Positions 10,401 to 17,777 of a stretch of 64,000 nucleotides of DNA are shown here, piece by piece. Made by a program: the position numbers and the translations under genes. Position 1 is the stretch's first letter. Every line of letters starts with the position of its first letter. The DNA comes from Nonomuraea guangzhouensis (GTDB taxonomy: Bacteria; Actinomycetota; Actinomycetes; Streptosporangiales; Streptosporangiaceae), in contig NZ_JAHKRM010000017.1 in the NCBI RefSeq assembly GCF_019396345.1, positions 186,001-250,000 on the forward strand. The letters run 5' to 3'. The notes below the pieces were generated by a model. The model searched no databases and was not told the origin of the DNA. It saw only the letters and a list, made by a program, of their open reading frames with translations.

Positions 10401-11439
10401 TGCCGTTGACCAGCAGGAAGTTGTCGTACTTGTCGTCGATCGAGTCCGCGCCCACGTCGAAGCTGAGCTGCGCGGCACCGTTGCCGAGCGTGGCCTTCGT
10501 GACGGGCTCGGCGCCGTCGACGGTGAGGGACTTGACCCCGTCGCCGGCGCCGGCCGGGACGGTCGCGAAGACCGATTTGGTGCCCGCCACGAGCGTGCCG
10601 TCGGTGGGCAGCAGCCGCGGCGCGCCGGCCGGGGCGTTGTTCACGGTCACGGTGTTCTTGACCTTCGCGCCGGCCGTGGTCGTGGCGGTGATGGCGTGCT
10701 CGCCGTTGGCCAGCTTGGTCGTGTCCACCTCCGCGGCCAGGCCGGTGGTGCCCTGCGGGTCGGACTGGACGAAGAACTTGAGCGTGGCGCGCTTCAGCAG
10801 CGAGGTGTTCGTGCCGCAGCTGCCGTCGCCGAAGGAGAGGGTGTAGGGGTTGTCCTCGCCGTCCGCGACCTCGCCGAGCAGGGCGAGACCCACGTCGGAC
10901 AGCACGAAGTCGTCGTAGTTGACGCCGCACGAGGACTGGACCGTCCCGACGACGATCTCGATGGTGTTCTCGCCCTTGACCAGCTGCTCGTTGGGGATGT
11001 CCATGGTGGCGCGGGTGTTCACGTAGTCGCCGATGTCGCTGCGGTGCGCGCCGTTGACGAGCACGTAGCTGTGGTACTGCGCCTCCGTGGAGTTGGAGCC
11101 GACGTCGAAGCTGAGCTTGGAGACGCCCACGGTACGGGTGGCGTCGACCGCGGTGCCGTCGATGTCGAGTTTCGTGACGCTGTCACCGGCCGTGGACGGG
11201 ACCGCCGCGACCTTCACCTTGCCCTCAAGGTAGGAACCGCTGACGGGGGTGAGTGTCGGAGGGGTCGCCGGGCTCTGCGAGCTGGTGGGCGTCGGAGTGG
11301 GCCGTCCCTGCTCTTGCTGCGCCGGGTCGGGATCGGCGTACGCGGACGTGACGAGACTGCTCATGAGCAGGACCACGACCGTGCCGACCGCGGCGAGACG
11401 CCCTAAACCACCCCGTGATTTATGTGCTGCTGACCGCAT
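7474..11439 (-). CDS. large secreted calcineurin-like metallophosphoesterase with three repeated modules
   Basis: A 1321-aa exported protein with a signal peptide (about residues 1-35, ending near AYA). The N-terminal 580 residues contain three copies of a roughly 150-residue module, each with LSFDVGxNSxExxYxxYVLVNG, a run like IPNEFLVPGxNTIxxVAG, SCGxNxDDF and GDGxCG. Ig-like linkers follow to about 880. The C-terminal enzyme shows the metal-binding motifs in order: HYTDTQ (about 890), HTGDIIENN, AGNHDNQSG (about 990), LSHDY and AGHEHGVG (about 1126). The nucleotide, phospholipid or teichoic substrate is unknown. The three modules probably bind carbohydrate or the cell wall. Confidence 0.88.
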   Translation of the reverse strand: MRSAAHKSRGGLGRLAAVGTVVVLLMSSLVTSAYADPDPAQQEQGRPTPTPTSSQSPATPPTLTPVSGSYLEGKVKVAAVPSTAGDSVTKLDIDGTAVDATRTVGVSKLSFDVGSNSTEAQYHSYVLVNGAHRSDIGDYVNTRATMDIPNEQLVKGENTIEIVVGTVQSSCGVNYDDFVLSDVGLALLGEVADGEDNPYTLSFGDGSCGTNTSLLKRATLKFFVQSDPQGTTGLAAEVDTTKLANGEHAITATTTAGAKVKNTVTVNNAPAGAPRLLPTDGTLVAGTKSVFATVPAGAGDGVKSLTVDGAEPVTKATLGNGAAQLSFDVGADSIDDKYDNFLLVNGKRIDLGGTWVSRRVTIAVPARYLVPGDNVIKVVAGDFKESCGNGRDDFTIANLDLVLEGGTVSGQDIKPSYEMGDGTCGSSQTALREAELRYKIDAPAVHVMETLGSGDATLSFNVGTNSIEARYQNYVLVNGQKVVLDGDFVSRRVDFTIPNEFLVPGWNTIDFVAGTFPTSCGNNRDDFAISNVALTPAAGTAAGQMLKTSYGMGDGNCGDTVNPLTEIDLEFLVAAPARGLRADLDTTAIKDGKHTLSATSAAGETATRLLVTDNSAPKVAKSVPAENEKISASVVLDVKLEDASGVVSGPDVKLDGQPIELGAQVGPGLRAGKHTLAVTGADGLGNAATREVVFESAGIPDVPAELTPALGTVDVSDPVKLSAKVAEPDGGKVTATFSQAEILTPNEVYQGTAKSLPTTLRIPGEKRVKADGLDPADGKTLDALAGQDITYQRYDVRVEGHVEAPVLRWEGAIDPERLVSLRVWNTKDKAWDLLTSARGAAQGKTALTAVVDEKYIDRRQVHVLVTGEDPFADDVDPGDPNRFDDPASYDFSIVHYTDTQYISEGAVEQETAEERAVWESAYSGVVDWIKANKDQRKISYVAHTGDIIENNIRKPADEATQKQITGEFEVSSKQQRVLDEADIPNGVIAGNHDNQSGTEEGPAAIYNKYYGPSRYQDASQGWQHAKYGGPWKEGDNQNHYDLFSAGGLDFVVVGLSFGVTREEAEWADSIFKKFPDRNGILLSHDYLVPSTNPDGRGAGFSAPDGSMLYKTVVEKNPNVFLILAGHEHGVGTNVKPKVGQVGNGVVELLADYQFYTVSADRLGLTEIGGYKPDDQLQFGASFFRLLQFNVKRAELSIDAYSPLLNDFGATEFDPLRRYNGREDNMVLPVDLTSRTTSFQTDSLALYKPSRIIGKSTVTSGQVASVTWNRLKDDTAYAWFVVARSAGGGVTASEPSVFVTKDEHGRPGKWDADSPMYHWFNR

Positions 11440-11730
11440 CAGGTGCAGTCCCTTCTGTCCTTACGTGCCCTTGCGGCGAACACTTTCGAGCGCACCGGTG
11501 AACGGTGTGCATGGTGAGGCTGAAGAGAAAGCAAACGATCAAATGATTCTGCTCATCTGTTACGAGATAGGAGCAAATAGGTCACAAGACCGAACATCCT
11601 TACAGAACGGCATGACAGGGACGAGGCAAACTTTTCGGAAACGCATCCGATGTATAGCCGACCCAGAGCCGTTGACAGGCGTGGTTTTCTCTGGGATCAC
11701 TGTCAAAAGATCCCATCTTTGAGGAGCGCC
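11440..11730. promoter_or_regulatory. divergent intergenic region with an inverted repeat near 11692-11715
   Basis: This 291-nt gap separates the two divergent exported-protein genes and is clearly richer in A/T than its flanks. A TTGACA box is at 11672-11677 on the + strand, without a convincing -10 element. A perfect 7-bp inverted repeat (TGGGATC at 11692-11698, GATCCCA at 11709-11715) sits just before the GAGGAG ribosome binding site (11721-11726) of the rightward gene. It could be an operator or a leader hairpin. No small gene with a good ribosome site is seen. Confidence 0.4.
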
Positions 11731-13425
11731 ATGCGTCAGGACCTCGCCAAGTTGAGCCGCCGAACGCTCGTCGGTGGCGCGGTGGCGGCCATCGCCGCGC
11801 CCGCGCTCGCGAGCGGCGCCGTGGCGGGGGCCGAACCCACCAGTGCGGCGACGGGCCGTCCTTCGGACGCGTCCGCCGCGCTGCTGGACCAGTGGGCGCA
11901 GGCGCCCGGATCCCATCCCCTCATACCCGACATATCCCGCGCGGGCCACCGTCTGGGCGCCCGCCCGCCGCGCCTGGACGTGGTGACCCGGGTGACCGAC
12001 CACGGCGCCCGCGCGGACGGGACGACGGACTGCGCCCCGGCGTTCAACGCGGCGCTGCGCGCGGCCGGGGAACGGGGCGGCGGCGTGGTGCTGGTGCCCC
12101 GCGGCACTTACCTACTGTCCTCACCGGTCTTCGTGCACTGGTCCAACGTCGTCCTGCGCGGCGCCGGCCGCGACGCCACCGTGCTGCGTTTCAGCCGGAC
12201 GCTGGACGACGGTTACCGGCCGGCCCGGCAGTCCAACGGCAACAGCCGCTGGTCGTGGACCGGCGGGCAGGTCTGGTTCATGGCGGCCGAGCGGCGGGCC
12301 AGGTCGGAGGCCGAGGACTTCGCCGGTACCGAGGGCTGGCTGCTGGGCGACACCCTCGCGGAGGCCGGCGCCGCCTCCCGTGGCCAGCGGACGCTCCCGG
12401 TCTCCGGCACCGGCCGGCTGCGCGCGGGCGACATGGTGGTGCTCGAGTGCGACAACCCGCCGGACGCGAGCCTGCTGACGCATCTGGCCGGCGACATCCC
12501 CGGCGCCCGGCCCTCCTCCTACGACTGGCCGCGCCGGGCGCCGCAGCTCGTCACCGGCTCCGGCGGCCAGTACGTCCAGTACGCCACTCTCCAGTGGCCG
12601 GTCCGCGTCGAGGCGATCCTCGGCGACCGGCTGGTCGTCCTGGCCCAGCCGCTCAAGTACGACCTGCGTCCCGGCTGGCCGGCCCGGCTGCGCGCGATCG
12701 GACCGACCGTCCACGACAGCGGCGTCGAGCAGCTCACCATCCGCAACGAACTGGTCGAGATGACCGCGCACAACAAGCATCCCGGCTCGAACGGGGTCTG
12801 CTTCCAGGCCGTGCACGACTGCTGGGCGAGCGAGGTCCGCGTGGAGAACTGCGACCTCGGCTTCGGCTTCACCTCCGCCAAGTCGACGACCCTGTCCAGA
12901 GTCGTCGTGGGCGGCCGGTCCGCGCACCACAGCTTCGCCTGCCGGATGCAGTCGCACGACAACCTCGTCGACGACTTCGAGATCGAGGCGTTCACCGTGC
13001 CGGTGCCCTCGGGCGCCGTCCACCACGGCCTCAACGTGGAGGGCCTGTCCTCGGGGAACGTCTGGCGGCGCGGCCGGATGGCCGAGGGCACCTTCGACAC
13101 CCACCGGGCGCTCCCGTACGAGAACGCCCGGACCAACATCACCCTGGTGAACAACGGCCGCGTCGGCGGCTCGGCCGCGTCCGGCCCGCTGTTCGGGGCC
13201 CGGATCGCGCACTGGAACATCCGGGTCACCGGCGGCAGCGCGTACGCCCTGACGATCGCCGACGTGGCCCCCCGCAGCGTGACCGTCGGCATCCAGGGCA
13301 CCGACGGCACCGCCAGCGAGCTCACCCCGGACTTCACCGGTGACCTGGAGAGCCTCCTCGTCGAGCAGGGCTCACCGCCCCGCGTCACCGACCTGTACGC
13401 CGCCCAGCGCGACCGCACGGACTGA
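11731..13425 (+). CDS. Tat-exported protein with a pectate-lyase-type beta-helix
   Basis: A 564-aa protein; the ATG at 11731 is chosen because GAGGAG lies 4 nt upstream and a Tat signal follows (KLSRRTLVGGAVAAIAAPAL). From about residue 85 it matches the Pectate_lyase_3 / right-handed beta-helix superfamily opening: VTDHGARADGTTDCAPAFNA, GGGVVLVPRGTYLLSSPV and VLRGAGRDATVLRF. The rest has the short Val/Ile-rich rungs expected of a beta-helix (SEVRVENCDLGFGF, TTLSRVVVGGRSAHHSF). It is probably a polysaccharide-active protein, but no substrate or catalytic residue can be assigned. Confidence 0.8.
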   Translation: MRQDLAKLSRRTLVGGAVAAIAAPALASGAVAGAEPTSAATGRPSDASAALLDQWAQAPGSHPLIPDISRAGHRLGARPPRLDVVTRVTDHGARADGTTDCAPAFNAALRAAGERGGGVVLVPRGTYLLSSPVFVHWSNVVLRGAGRDATVLRFSRTLDDGYRPARQSNGNSRWSWTGGQVWFMAAERRARSEAEDFAGTEGWLLGDTLAEAGAASRGQRTLPVSGTGRLRAGDMVVLECDNPPDASLLTHLAGDIPGARPSSYDWPRRAPQLVTGSGGQYVQYATLQWPVRVEAILGDRLVVLAQPLKYDLRPGWPARLRAIGPTVHDSGVEQLTIRNELVEMTAHNKHPGSNGVCFQAVHDCWASEVRVENCDLGFGFTSAKSTTLSRVVVGGRSAHHSFACRMQSHDNLVDDFEIEAFTVPVPSGAVHHGLNVEGLSSGNVWRRGRMAEGTFDTHRALPYENARTNITLVNNGRVGGSAASGPLFGARIAHWNIRVTGGSAYALTIADVAPRSVTVGIQGTDGTASELTPDFTGDLESLLVEQGSPPRVTDLYAAQRDRTD

Positions 13426-13480
13426 CCGGCGGTCGCGCATCGCGTTCTCGTGACGGCTCATGCCCTCGCTGAGAGAGAGG

Positions 13481-14407
13481 TCAGCACGACGATGAGTCGG
13501 TCGCCGTGCCTTCGGCGCAGGCGCTGGCCACCAGCCTGGTGCGCAGGGCGGACAGGGTCGGCGCCGTGCCCGCGGTGGGCGCGACGGTCGTCGTGGGCGC
13601 CGTGGTCGTCGTGGGCGCGGTCTCCGGCTCTCCGGCGGGCACGGAGGTGGCCGTCGCGTCCGGCTTGCCCGTGGGCTGGGGGCAGAGGTCGTCGTCGCAG
13701 GTGGACGTGGGAGCCGGTTCGGCCTCTTCCTCGGGTACGTAGGTGTAGCCCAGGAGCTGCGCGGCCCGTTCGCCGTCCATGAGCGGGGCGATGACCGGGC
13801 TGCCCGCCGACTCCTCGACGAACAGGCCCTCTCCGATCGGCACGTGCACCGACTGGGCGTAGGTCAGTTGCGCCGGGTCGGTGACCGGGCGGCCGAGCAG
13901 CTGCTGGCGCGCGGCCAGGTTGTGGACGTACATGAGCCCTGTGCCGGCCGTGCCGATGGAGTCCTTGAGCTCGGCCAGTGTCGAGGTGGCGGGATGCTCG
14001 ACCTGCAGTCTGATCTTCCCGTCGGCGTAGCCCTGGCCGAGCTGCCCGGCCAGGACCTTGTCCACGCGTACGACCAGGCTGGCGTACCGGATGGCGGCGT
14101 CCTCGCTGTCGTAGGCGACGATCGCGGAGGAGCCCTCGGAGTCGTCGGAGGCGAACGCGATGCCCGGCTCGATGTCCACGATCGTGCCCTGGACGAGGGC
14201 GGCGGCGGCCTTGAAGGCGGCCGAGTCCGAGGCGCCGGGGGTGACGTCGGCCAGCGAGTCGAACAGGTAGTCGCCGTCGCCCGCGCTCGCGCCGTAGCGG
14301 ATCTGCGCCCAGAACGACTGCTCGGGGGTGTTGACCACGGCGCCGGCCGCGGTCCCCGTGATGACGGCGGCGACCAGGGTGGCCGCGATGACGAGCTTGT
14401 TCCGCAT
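13481..14407 (-). CDS. exported protein of unknown function with a Thr/Pro-rich C-terminal region
   Basis: A 308-aa protein starting at ATG 14407, two bases after the stop of the upstream protease gene, which suggests translational coupling. Residues 1-27 are a signal peptide or membrane anchor (NKLVIAATLVAAVITGTAAGAVV). Residues 30-225 form a globular part (for example VQGTIVDIEPGIAF and IVAYDSEDAAIRYA). A linker rich in Pro, Thr and Glu covers about 228-285, and the last residues carry cysteines. I do not recognise the family. The coupling suggests it works with the protease, for example as a partner, inhibitor or substrate. Confidence 0.65.
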   Translation of the reverse strand: MRNKLVIAATLVAAVITGTAAGAVVNTPEQSFWAQIRYGASAGDGDYLFDSLADVTPGASDSAAFKAAAALVQGTIVDIEPGIAFASDDSEGSSAIVAYDSEDAAIRYASLVVRVDKVLAGQLGQGYADGKIRLQVEHPATSTLAELKDSIGTAGTGLMYVHNLAARQQLLGRPVTDPAQLTYAQSVHVPIGEGLFVEESAGSPVIAPLMDGERAAQLLGYTYVPEEEAEPAPTSTCDDDLCPQPTGKPDATATSVPAGEPETAPTTTTAPTTTVAPTAGTAPTLSALRTRLVASACAEGTATDSSSC

Positions 14408-14409
14408 GG

Positions 14410-15009
14410 TCACCACGCTCCGTTGATGTGCGAGCGGTCGTGGCTGCTGTAGGTGGCGGTGGTGGACGTGCCGGCCTTCATGCATGAGGTGAGGTTCGTG
14501 TGGCCCAGCCCGATGCTGTGCCCGATCTCGTGGCAGGCGGTCTTCCTGCGGACGGTCGTGTTCGTCATGTCGGCCAGGTCGAAGCGGAGCTCGGCCCGGT
14601 CACAGGTGTATTCGCCGCCGATCTGGGCCAGCACTCTGACGCACTTGGTGGAGCCGGTGAGGTTCTTGCCGGTGCTGGAGCCGTCCCAGTCCTTGCCCCA
14701 GTAGTCGACGTAGTAGGCGTCGAACATCACCACGTCGGTGTGGGTGCCGGCGCTGCTGTCGTAGCCTCCGATGCGCAGATCGGTCTGGTAGTCCAGGTTG
14801 GCCATGCCGTAGTCGGCGGCGTACAGCATGTTGGTGGTGAGGGTGGAGGCGTTCCAGTAGACGTCGCGGTTGTCCGTCTTGGGGCAGCACCAGGTGGGGT
14901 GCCAGGCGTAGAAGCCGAAGGTGTTGGCGGTCGCGGGAATGGCGGTGGTGACCGCGGCCGAGGCGGTCGTGACCACCGCGAAGAGTAAGGCGAGAGCTGA
15001 CTTGCGCAT
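14410..15009 (-). CDS. secreted metzincin-like zinc protease
   Basis: A 199-aa protein with a signal peptide (residues 1-28, ATAN). The catalytic motif is ACHEIGHSIGLGHTN, which fits HExxHxxGxxH; the third ligand is His. A later SCMKAG could supply the methionine turn. Four earlier cysteines (two adjacent in TWCCPK, then KCVR and YTCDR) suggest disulfides. The mature enzyme, near 170 residues, is short compared with typical metzincins. Substrate unknown. It is the first gene of a two-gene unit, with the MFS gene divergent. Confidence 0.78.
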   Translation of the reverse strand: MRKSALALLFAVVTTASAAVTTAIPATANTFGFYAWHPTWCCPKTDNRDVYWNASTLTTNMLYAADYGMANLDYQTDLRIGGYDSSAGTHTDVVMFDAYYVDYWGKDWDGSSTGKNLTGSTKCVRVLAQIGGEYTCDRAELRFDLADMTNTTVRRKTACHEIGHSIGLGHTNLTSCMKAGTSTTATYSSHDRSHINGAW

Positions 15010-15158
15010 GGATGATCACTTTGGGATCGACGCGCGGCGGCCGGTGGAAATCTACCCAAACGGGAGACATACGCCAGGCGACGACTCAGCTCCGGTTGAA
15101 CGGCACGGACAGCACGGCAATGATCGAATCCAGCCCCGGAACCGTGCGAAGGAGACTC

Positions 15159-16370
15159 ATGGACCCCCAGCCAACGCCCGGCACGTTAAAAGCCCCGCCG
15201 CGCTCACCGTGGCTGACGATCGTCATCGTCTACCTCGGCGGGGTCGTCGCGGCGATGAGCCTCGGCAAGTTCGCCTCGGTGGGGCCGGTGGTGGCGGCCG
15301 AGCTCGGGCTGTCGCTGTCGCGGCTGGGCTGGGTGATCTCGGCGGTGGTCGGCGTGGGCGCCGTCGTCGGCCTGCCCGCCGGTTATCTGGTACGCCGCTT
15401 CGGCGCGGAGCGGTCGCTGGTCGCCGGCCTGGTCCTGATCGCGGCGGCCAGCGCGGTGAGCGTGGCCACCGGCGACTTCGCCTGGTTGCTGGCCGTCCGG
15501 GGCGTCGAGGGCATCGGATACCTGCTGGTCACCATCTCCTGCCCGGCGCTGATCCTCCGGCTGGCCCGCGAGCGGGATCGCGGCATGGCGCTGTCGTTCT
15601 GGGCCACGTTCGTCCCGATGGGGATCGGCGCGAGCACGCTCGCGGGGGGCGCGATGGGCTCCGCTCTGGGCTGGCGCGGCTGGATCGGGCTGCTCGCCGG
15701 TCTGACGTTCGTGATGGCGCTGGTGGTCTGGGTCCGGCTGCCGCGCGGGGCCGGGCGGCAGCCGGCGGCCGGGCCGGTCCCCCGCGCCGGGGCGCTGGTG
15801 TGGCCGGCGGTGCTCGCCGGGGCCTTCTGCCTGGCCGCGTTGGTGACCATTCCGGTGATCGTCCTGCTGCCCACGCTCCTCATCGAGCAGCACGGCCGAT
15901 CGGCCACCGCCGCCGGCGCCGTGACCTCGGTGATCTCGTTGCTCAGTGTGTTCGGCGGGCTGGCCGTGGGAGTGCTGCTCCGCCGGGGCACGCCGGTCGG
16001 CGTCCTGGGGCTGGTCGGGGTGCTGACCGTACCGGCGGCCTGGCTGATGTACGGCGGCCCGGGTTCGGTGGCGGCCGTGCAGGCCGGCGCGGGGGTCGTC
16101 TCGATGGAGAACGGGTTCCTGGGAGCCCTCGTCTTCGCCGCGCTCCCGCTGGTGCTGGCGCGGCTCGACCACGCCGACGTCGGCAACGGCGTGGTCGCCC
16201 AGGCGGGCAGCCTCGGCTCGTTGCTCGGTCCGCCGCTGTTCGGCCTGGTGGCCGGCGGGCTGGGCTACCAGGCTCTGGTGCCGGTCATCGCCGTGGGCAT
16301 CCTGGCCGCCGTCGGTCTGTTGGTGCTGGTCGGCGTACGGGTGGCCCGGCCGCGGCCGAGCGCCGGCTGA
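15159..16370 (+). CDS. MFS transporter
   Basis: A 403-aa protein with about twelve hydrophobic segments. The ATG at 15159 follows AAGGAG; the frame is open further upstream but without similar support. The N-terminal half contains the loop VGLPAGYLVRRFGAERSL, which corresponds to MFS motif A, and the family's two six-helix bundles are separated by a basic loop near residue 195. It resembles the CynX/NimT-like group, which includes anion and drug exporters. No adjacent gene indicates the substrate. It is convergent with the F420 oxidoreductase gene. Confidence 0.85.
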   Translation: MDPQPTPGTLKAPPRSPWLTIVIVYLGGVVAAMSLGKFASVGPVVAAELGLSLSRLGWVISAVVGVGAVVGLPAGYLVRRFGAERSLVAGLVLIAAASAVSVATGDFAWLLAVRGVEGIGYLLVTISCPALILRLARERDRGMALSFWATFVPMGIGASTLAGGAMGSALGWRGWIGLLAGLTFVMALVVWVRLPRGAGRQPAAGPVPRAGALVWPAVLAGAFCLAALVTIPVIVLLPTLLIEQHGRSATAAGAVTSVISLLSVFGGLAVGVLLRRGTPVGVLGLVGVLTVPAAWLMYGGPGSVAAVQAGAGVVSMENGFLGALVFAALPLVLARLDHADVGNGVVAQAGSLGSLLGPPLFGLVAGGLGYQALVPVIAVGILAAVGLLVLVGVRVARPRPSAG

Positions 16371-16391
16371 GCAGCGAGGCCGGGGGCCGTC

Positions 16392-17261
16392 CTAATCTGT
16401 CCCCGGTTCGAGTGCTTCGGCGGCGGTCTCCAGCGCGGCGAGGTGCTCGTCCACCGAGCGCAGTCCCGCCCGCATGGTGTCGATGGCGACATGCGTGGCT
16501 CCGGACTCCCGCCACCGGTGGACTGTCTTGTGCAGTTCGTCCGCGCTGCCGGCCCAGCGGACCCGGCCTTCCATGCCGAGCGCGGCCGGGTCGCGTCCCG
16601 CCTGCGCGGCGGCCGCCTCGACCATGGCCTTGGCCTCATCGAGCTGGGGGCCCGGAGACATCTGCGGGAACCACCCGTCGGCCAGCCGTCCGGCACGTCG
16701 GTACGCCACGGGCGACTGCGCGCCGAACCAGACGGGGATCGGCCGCTGCACGGGCAGAGGCGCCAGCCCCGCTCCCGTCACCCGGTCGAAGGCGCCCTCG
16801 AACGTCACCGAGGACTCGGTCCACAACCGGCGCATCAACGCGACCTGCTCCTCAACGCGCTTGCCCCGGGTGGTGAAGTCCTGGCCGAGGGCTTCGTACT
16901 CGACCCGGTTCCAGCCCAGTCCCACGCCCAGCCGGAACCGGCCGGTGGTCAGCAGGTCGACCTCCGCCGCCTGCTTGGCCACCAGGGCCGTCTGCCGCTG
17001 GGGCAGGATGATGATGCCCGTGACGAGTTCCAGGGAGGTCAGCGCGGCGAGGTAGCCGAACAGGACCATGGGCTCGTGGAAGGTGGTCCGCACGTCATAG
17101 GGACCGTCCCAGCCCTGATGGACCGCCGGGTCGGCGCCGACGACGTGGTCGAAGGCCATCACGTGCCGGAACCCGAGCTCCTCGACCCGCTGCCCGTAGG
17201 CGCGTACGGCACCCGCGTCCGCGCCGATCTCGGTCTGAGGAAAGACGACACCGATCCGCAT
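16392..17261 (-). CDS. LLM-class F420-dependent oxidoreductase
   Basis: A 289-aa luciferase-like monooxygenase fold protein. Diagnostic segments are MRIGVVFPQTEIGADAG at the start, ELGFRHVMAFDHV, LELVTGIIILPQRQTALVAKQAAEVD, GRFRLGVGLGWNRVEYEALG and PIPVWFGAQSPVAYRRAGRLADGW. This spacing matches the TIGR03619-like F420 group in actinobacteria, which reduces or oxidises small organic molecules using coenzyme F420. It is the last gene on its strand after the peptide-export operon, with a 60-nt gap, so co-transcription is possible but not shown. Confidence 0.88.
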   Translation of the reverse strand: MRIGVVFPQTEIGADAGAVRAYGQRVEELGFRHVMAFDHVVGADPAVHQGWDGPYDVRTTFHEPMVLFGYLAALTSLELVTGIIILPQRQTALVAKQAAEVDLLTTGRFRLGVGLGWNRVEYEALGQDFTTRGKRVEEQVALMRRLWTESSVTFEGAFDRVTGAGLAPLPVQRPIPVWFGAQSPVAYRRAGRLADGWFPQMSPGPQLDEAKAMVEAAAAQAGRDPAALGMEGRVRWAGSADELHKTVHRWRESGATHVAIDTMRAGLRSVDEHLAALETAAEALEPGTD

Positions 17262-17321
17262 ACATGGCTCCCGTCAGGCTCCGGCGACTCCCGGACATCA
17301 TCGCGTACCCGGCACCGGTCC

Positions 17322-17777
17322 TCACCGAGCGACCTTGCGCAGCACCACGCCGAGCAAGCGGTCCGTCGTCAGATATCCGGAATGGCGAGAGTCATGTGAG
17401 CGGTCCGCGTTGTCCCCCAGCACGACCAGGTGGCCATCGGGCACGCGGGTGCCTGGCGCGGTGCGCAGCGCGGGCACGGTGTCCCTCGGTATCGGGTCAC
17501 CCGGCAGGGCCGCGACCCTCTTGATGATCAGGTACGGGCCCGTGCTCGTCCCGCTCAAAGGCGCGTCCGGCTCCGAGTGACCCGGTTCGGTGAGCACCAC
17601 GACCTGCCCGGTGCGCAGTGAACGGGGTGGCGTCCGCCGAAGGACCAGGCGCTCGCCCGGCCGATAGGTCGGCAGCATGCTCTCCCCATGGACGGTCACC
17701 ACCATGTACCGCCTGCGCAGCCGGACGACGGCGAGCACACCGCCGACGGCCACCAGCACGGCGATCGCGCCGATCAT
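17322..17777 (-). CDS. S26 family signal peptidase
   Basis: A 151-aa membrane-anchored serine protease. Residues 1-20 form one membrane helix, followed by RLRRR. The catalytic serine is Ser33 in HGESMLPT; the general base is Lys86 in IIKRVAALPGD; the third conserved box is VVLGDNADRSHDSRHSGYL. It is short for a housekeeping SPase I, fitting a dedicated enzyme. The start overlaps the stop of the ABC exporter gene by ATGA. It is the last gene of an operon with a Cys-rich precursor, so I infer that it removes the leader after export. Direct evidence for that substrate is lacking. Confidence 0.88.
   Translation of the reverse strand: MIGAIAVLVAVGGVLAVVRLRRRYMVVTVHGESMLPTYRPGERLVLRRTPPRSLRTGQVVVLTEPGHSEPDAPLSGTSTGPYLIIKRVAALPGDPIPRDTVPALRTAPGTRVPDGHLVVLGDNADRSHDSRHSGYLTTDRLLGVVLRKVAR

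Noticed and set aside
8464..11406. A 980-codon open frame on the + strand inside the metallophosphoesterase gene
   Set aside because: It is an antisense shadow caused by high GC; the encoded protein is Arg/Val/Gly/His-rich with no domain, and the minus-strand frame has clear motifs.
16380..16406. Hairpin CCGGGG/CCCCGG between converging MFS and F420 genes
   Set aside because: Only six base pairs with a 15-nt loop, partly inside the F420 oxidoreductase end; too weak to call a terminator.
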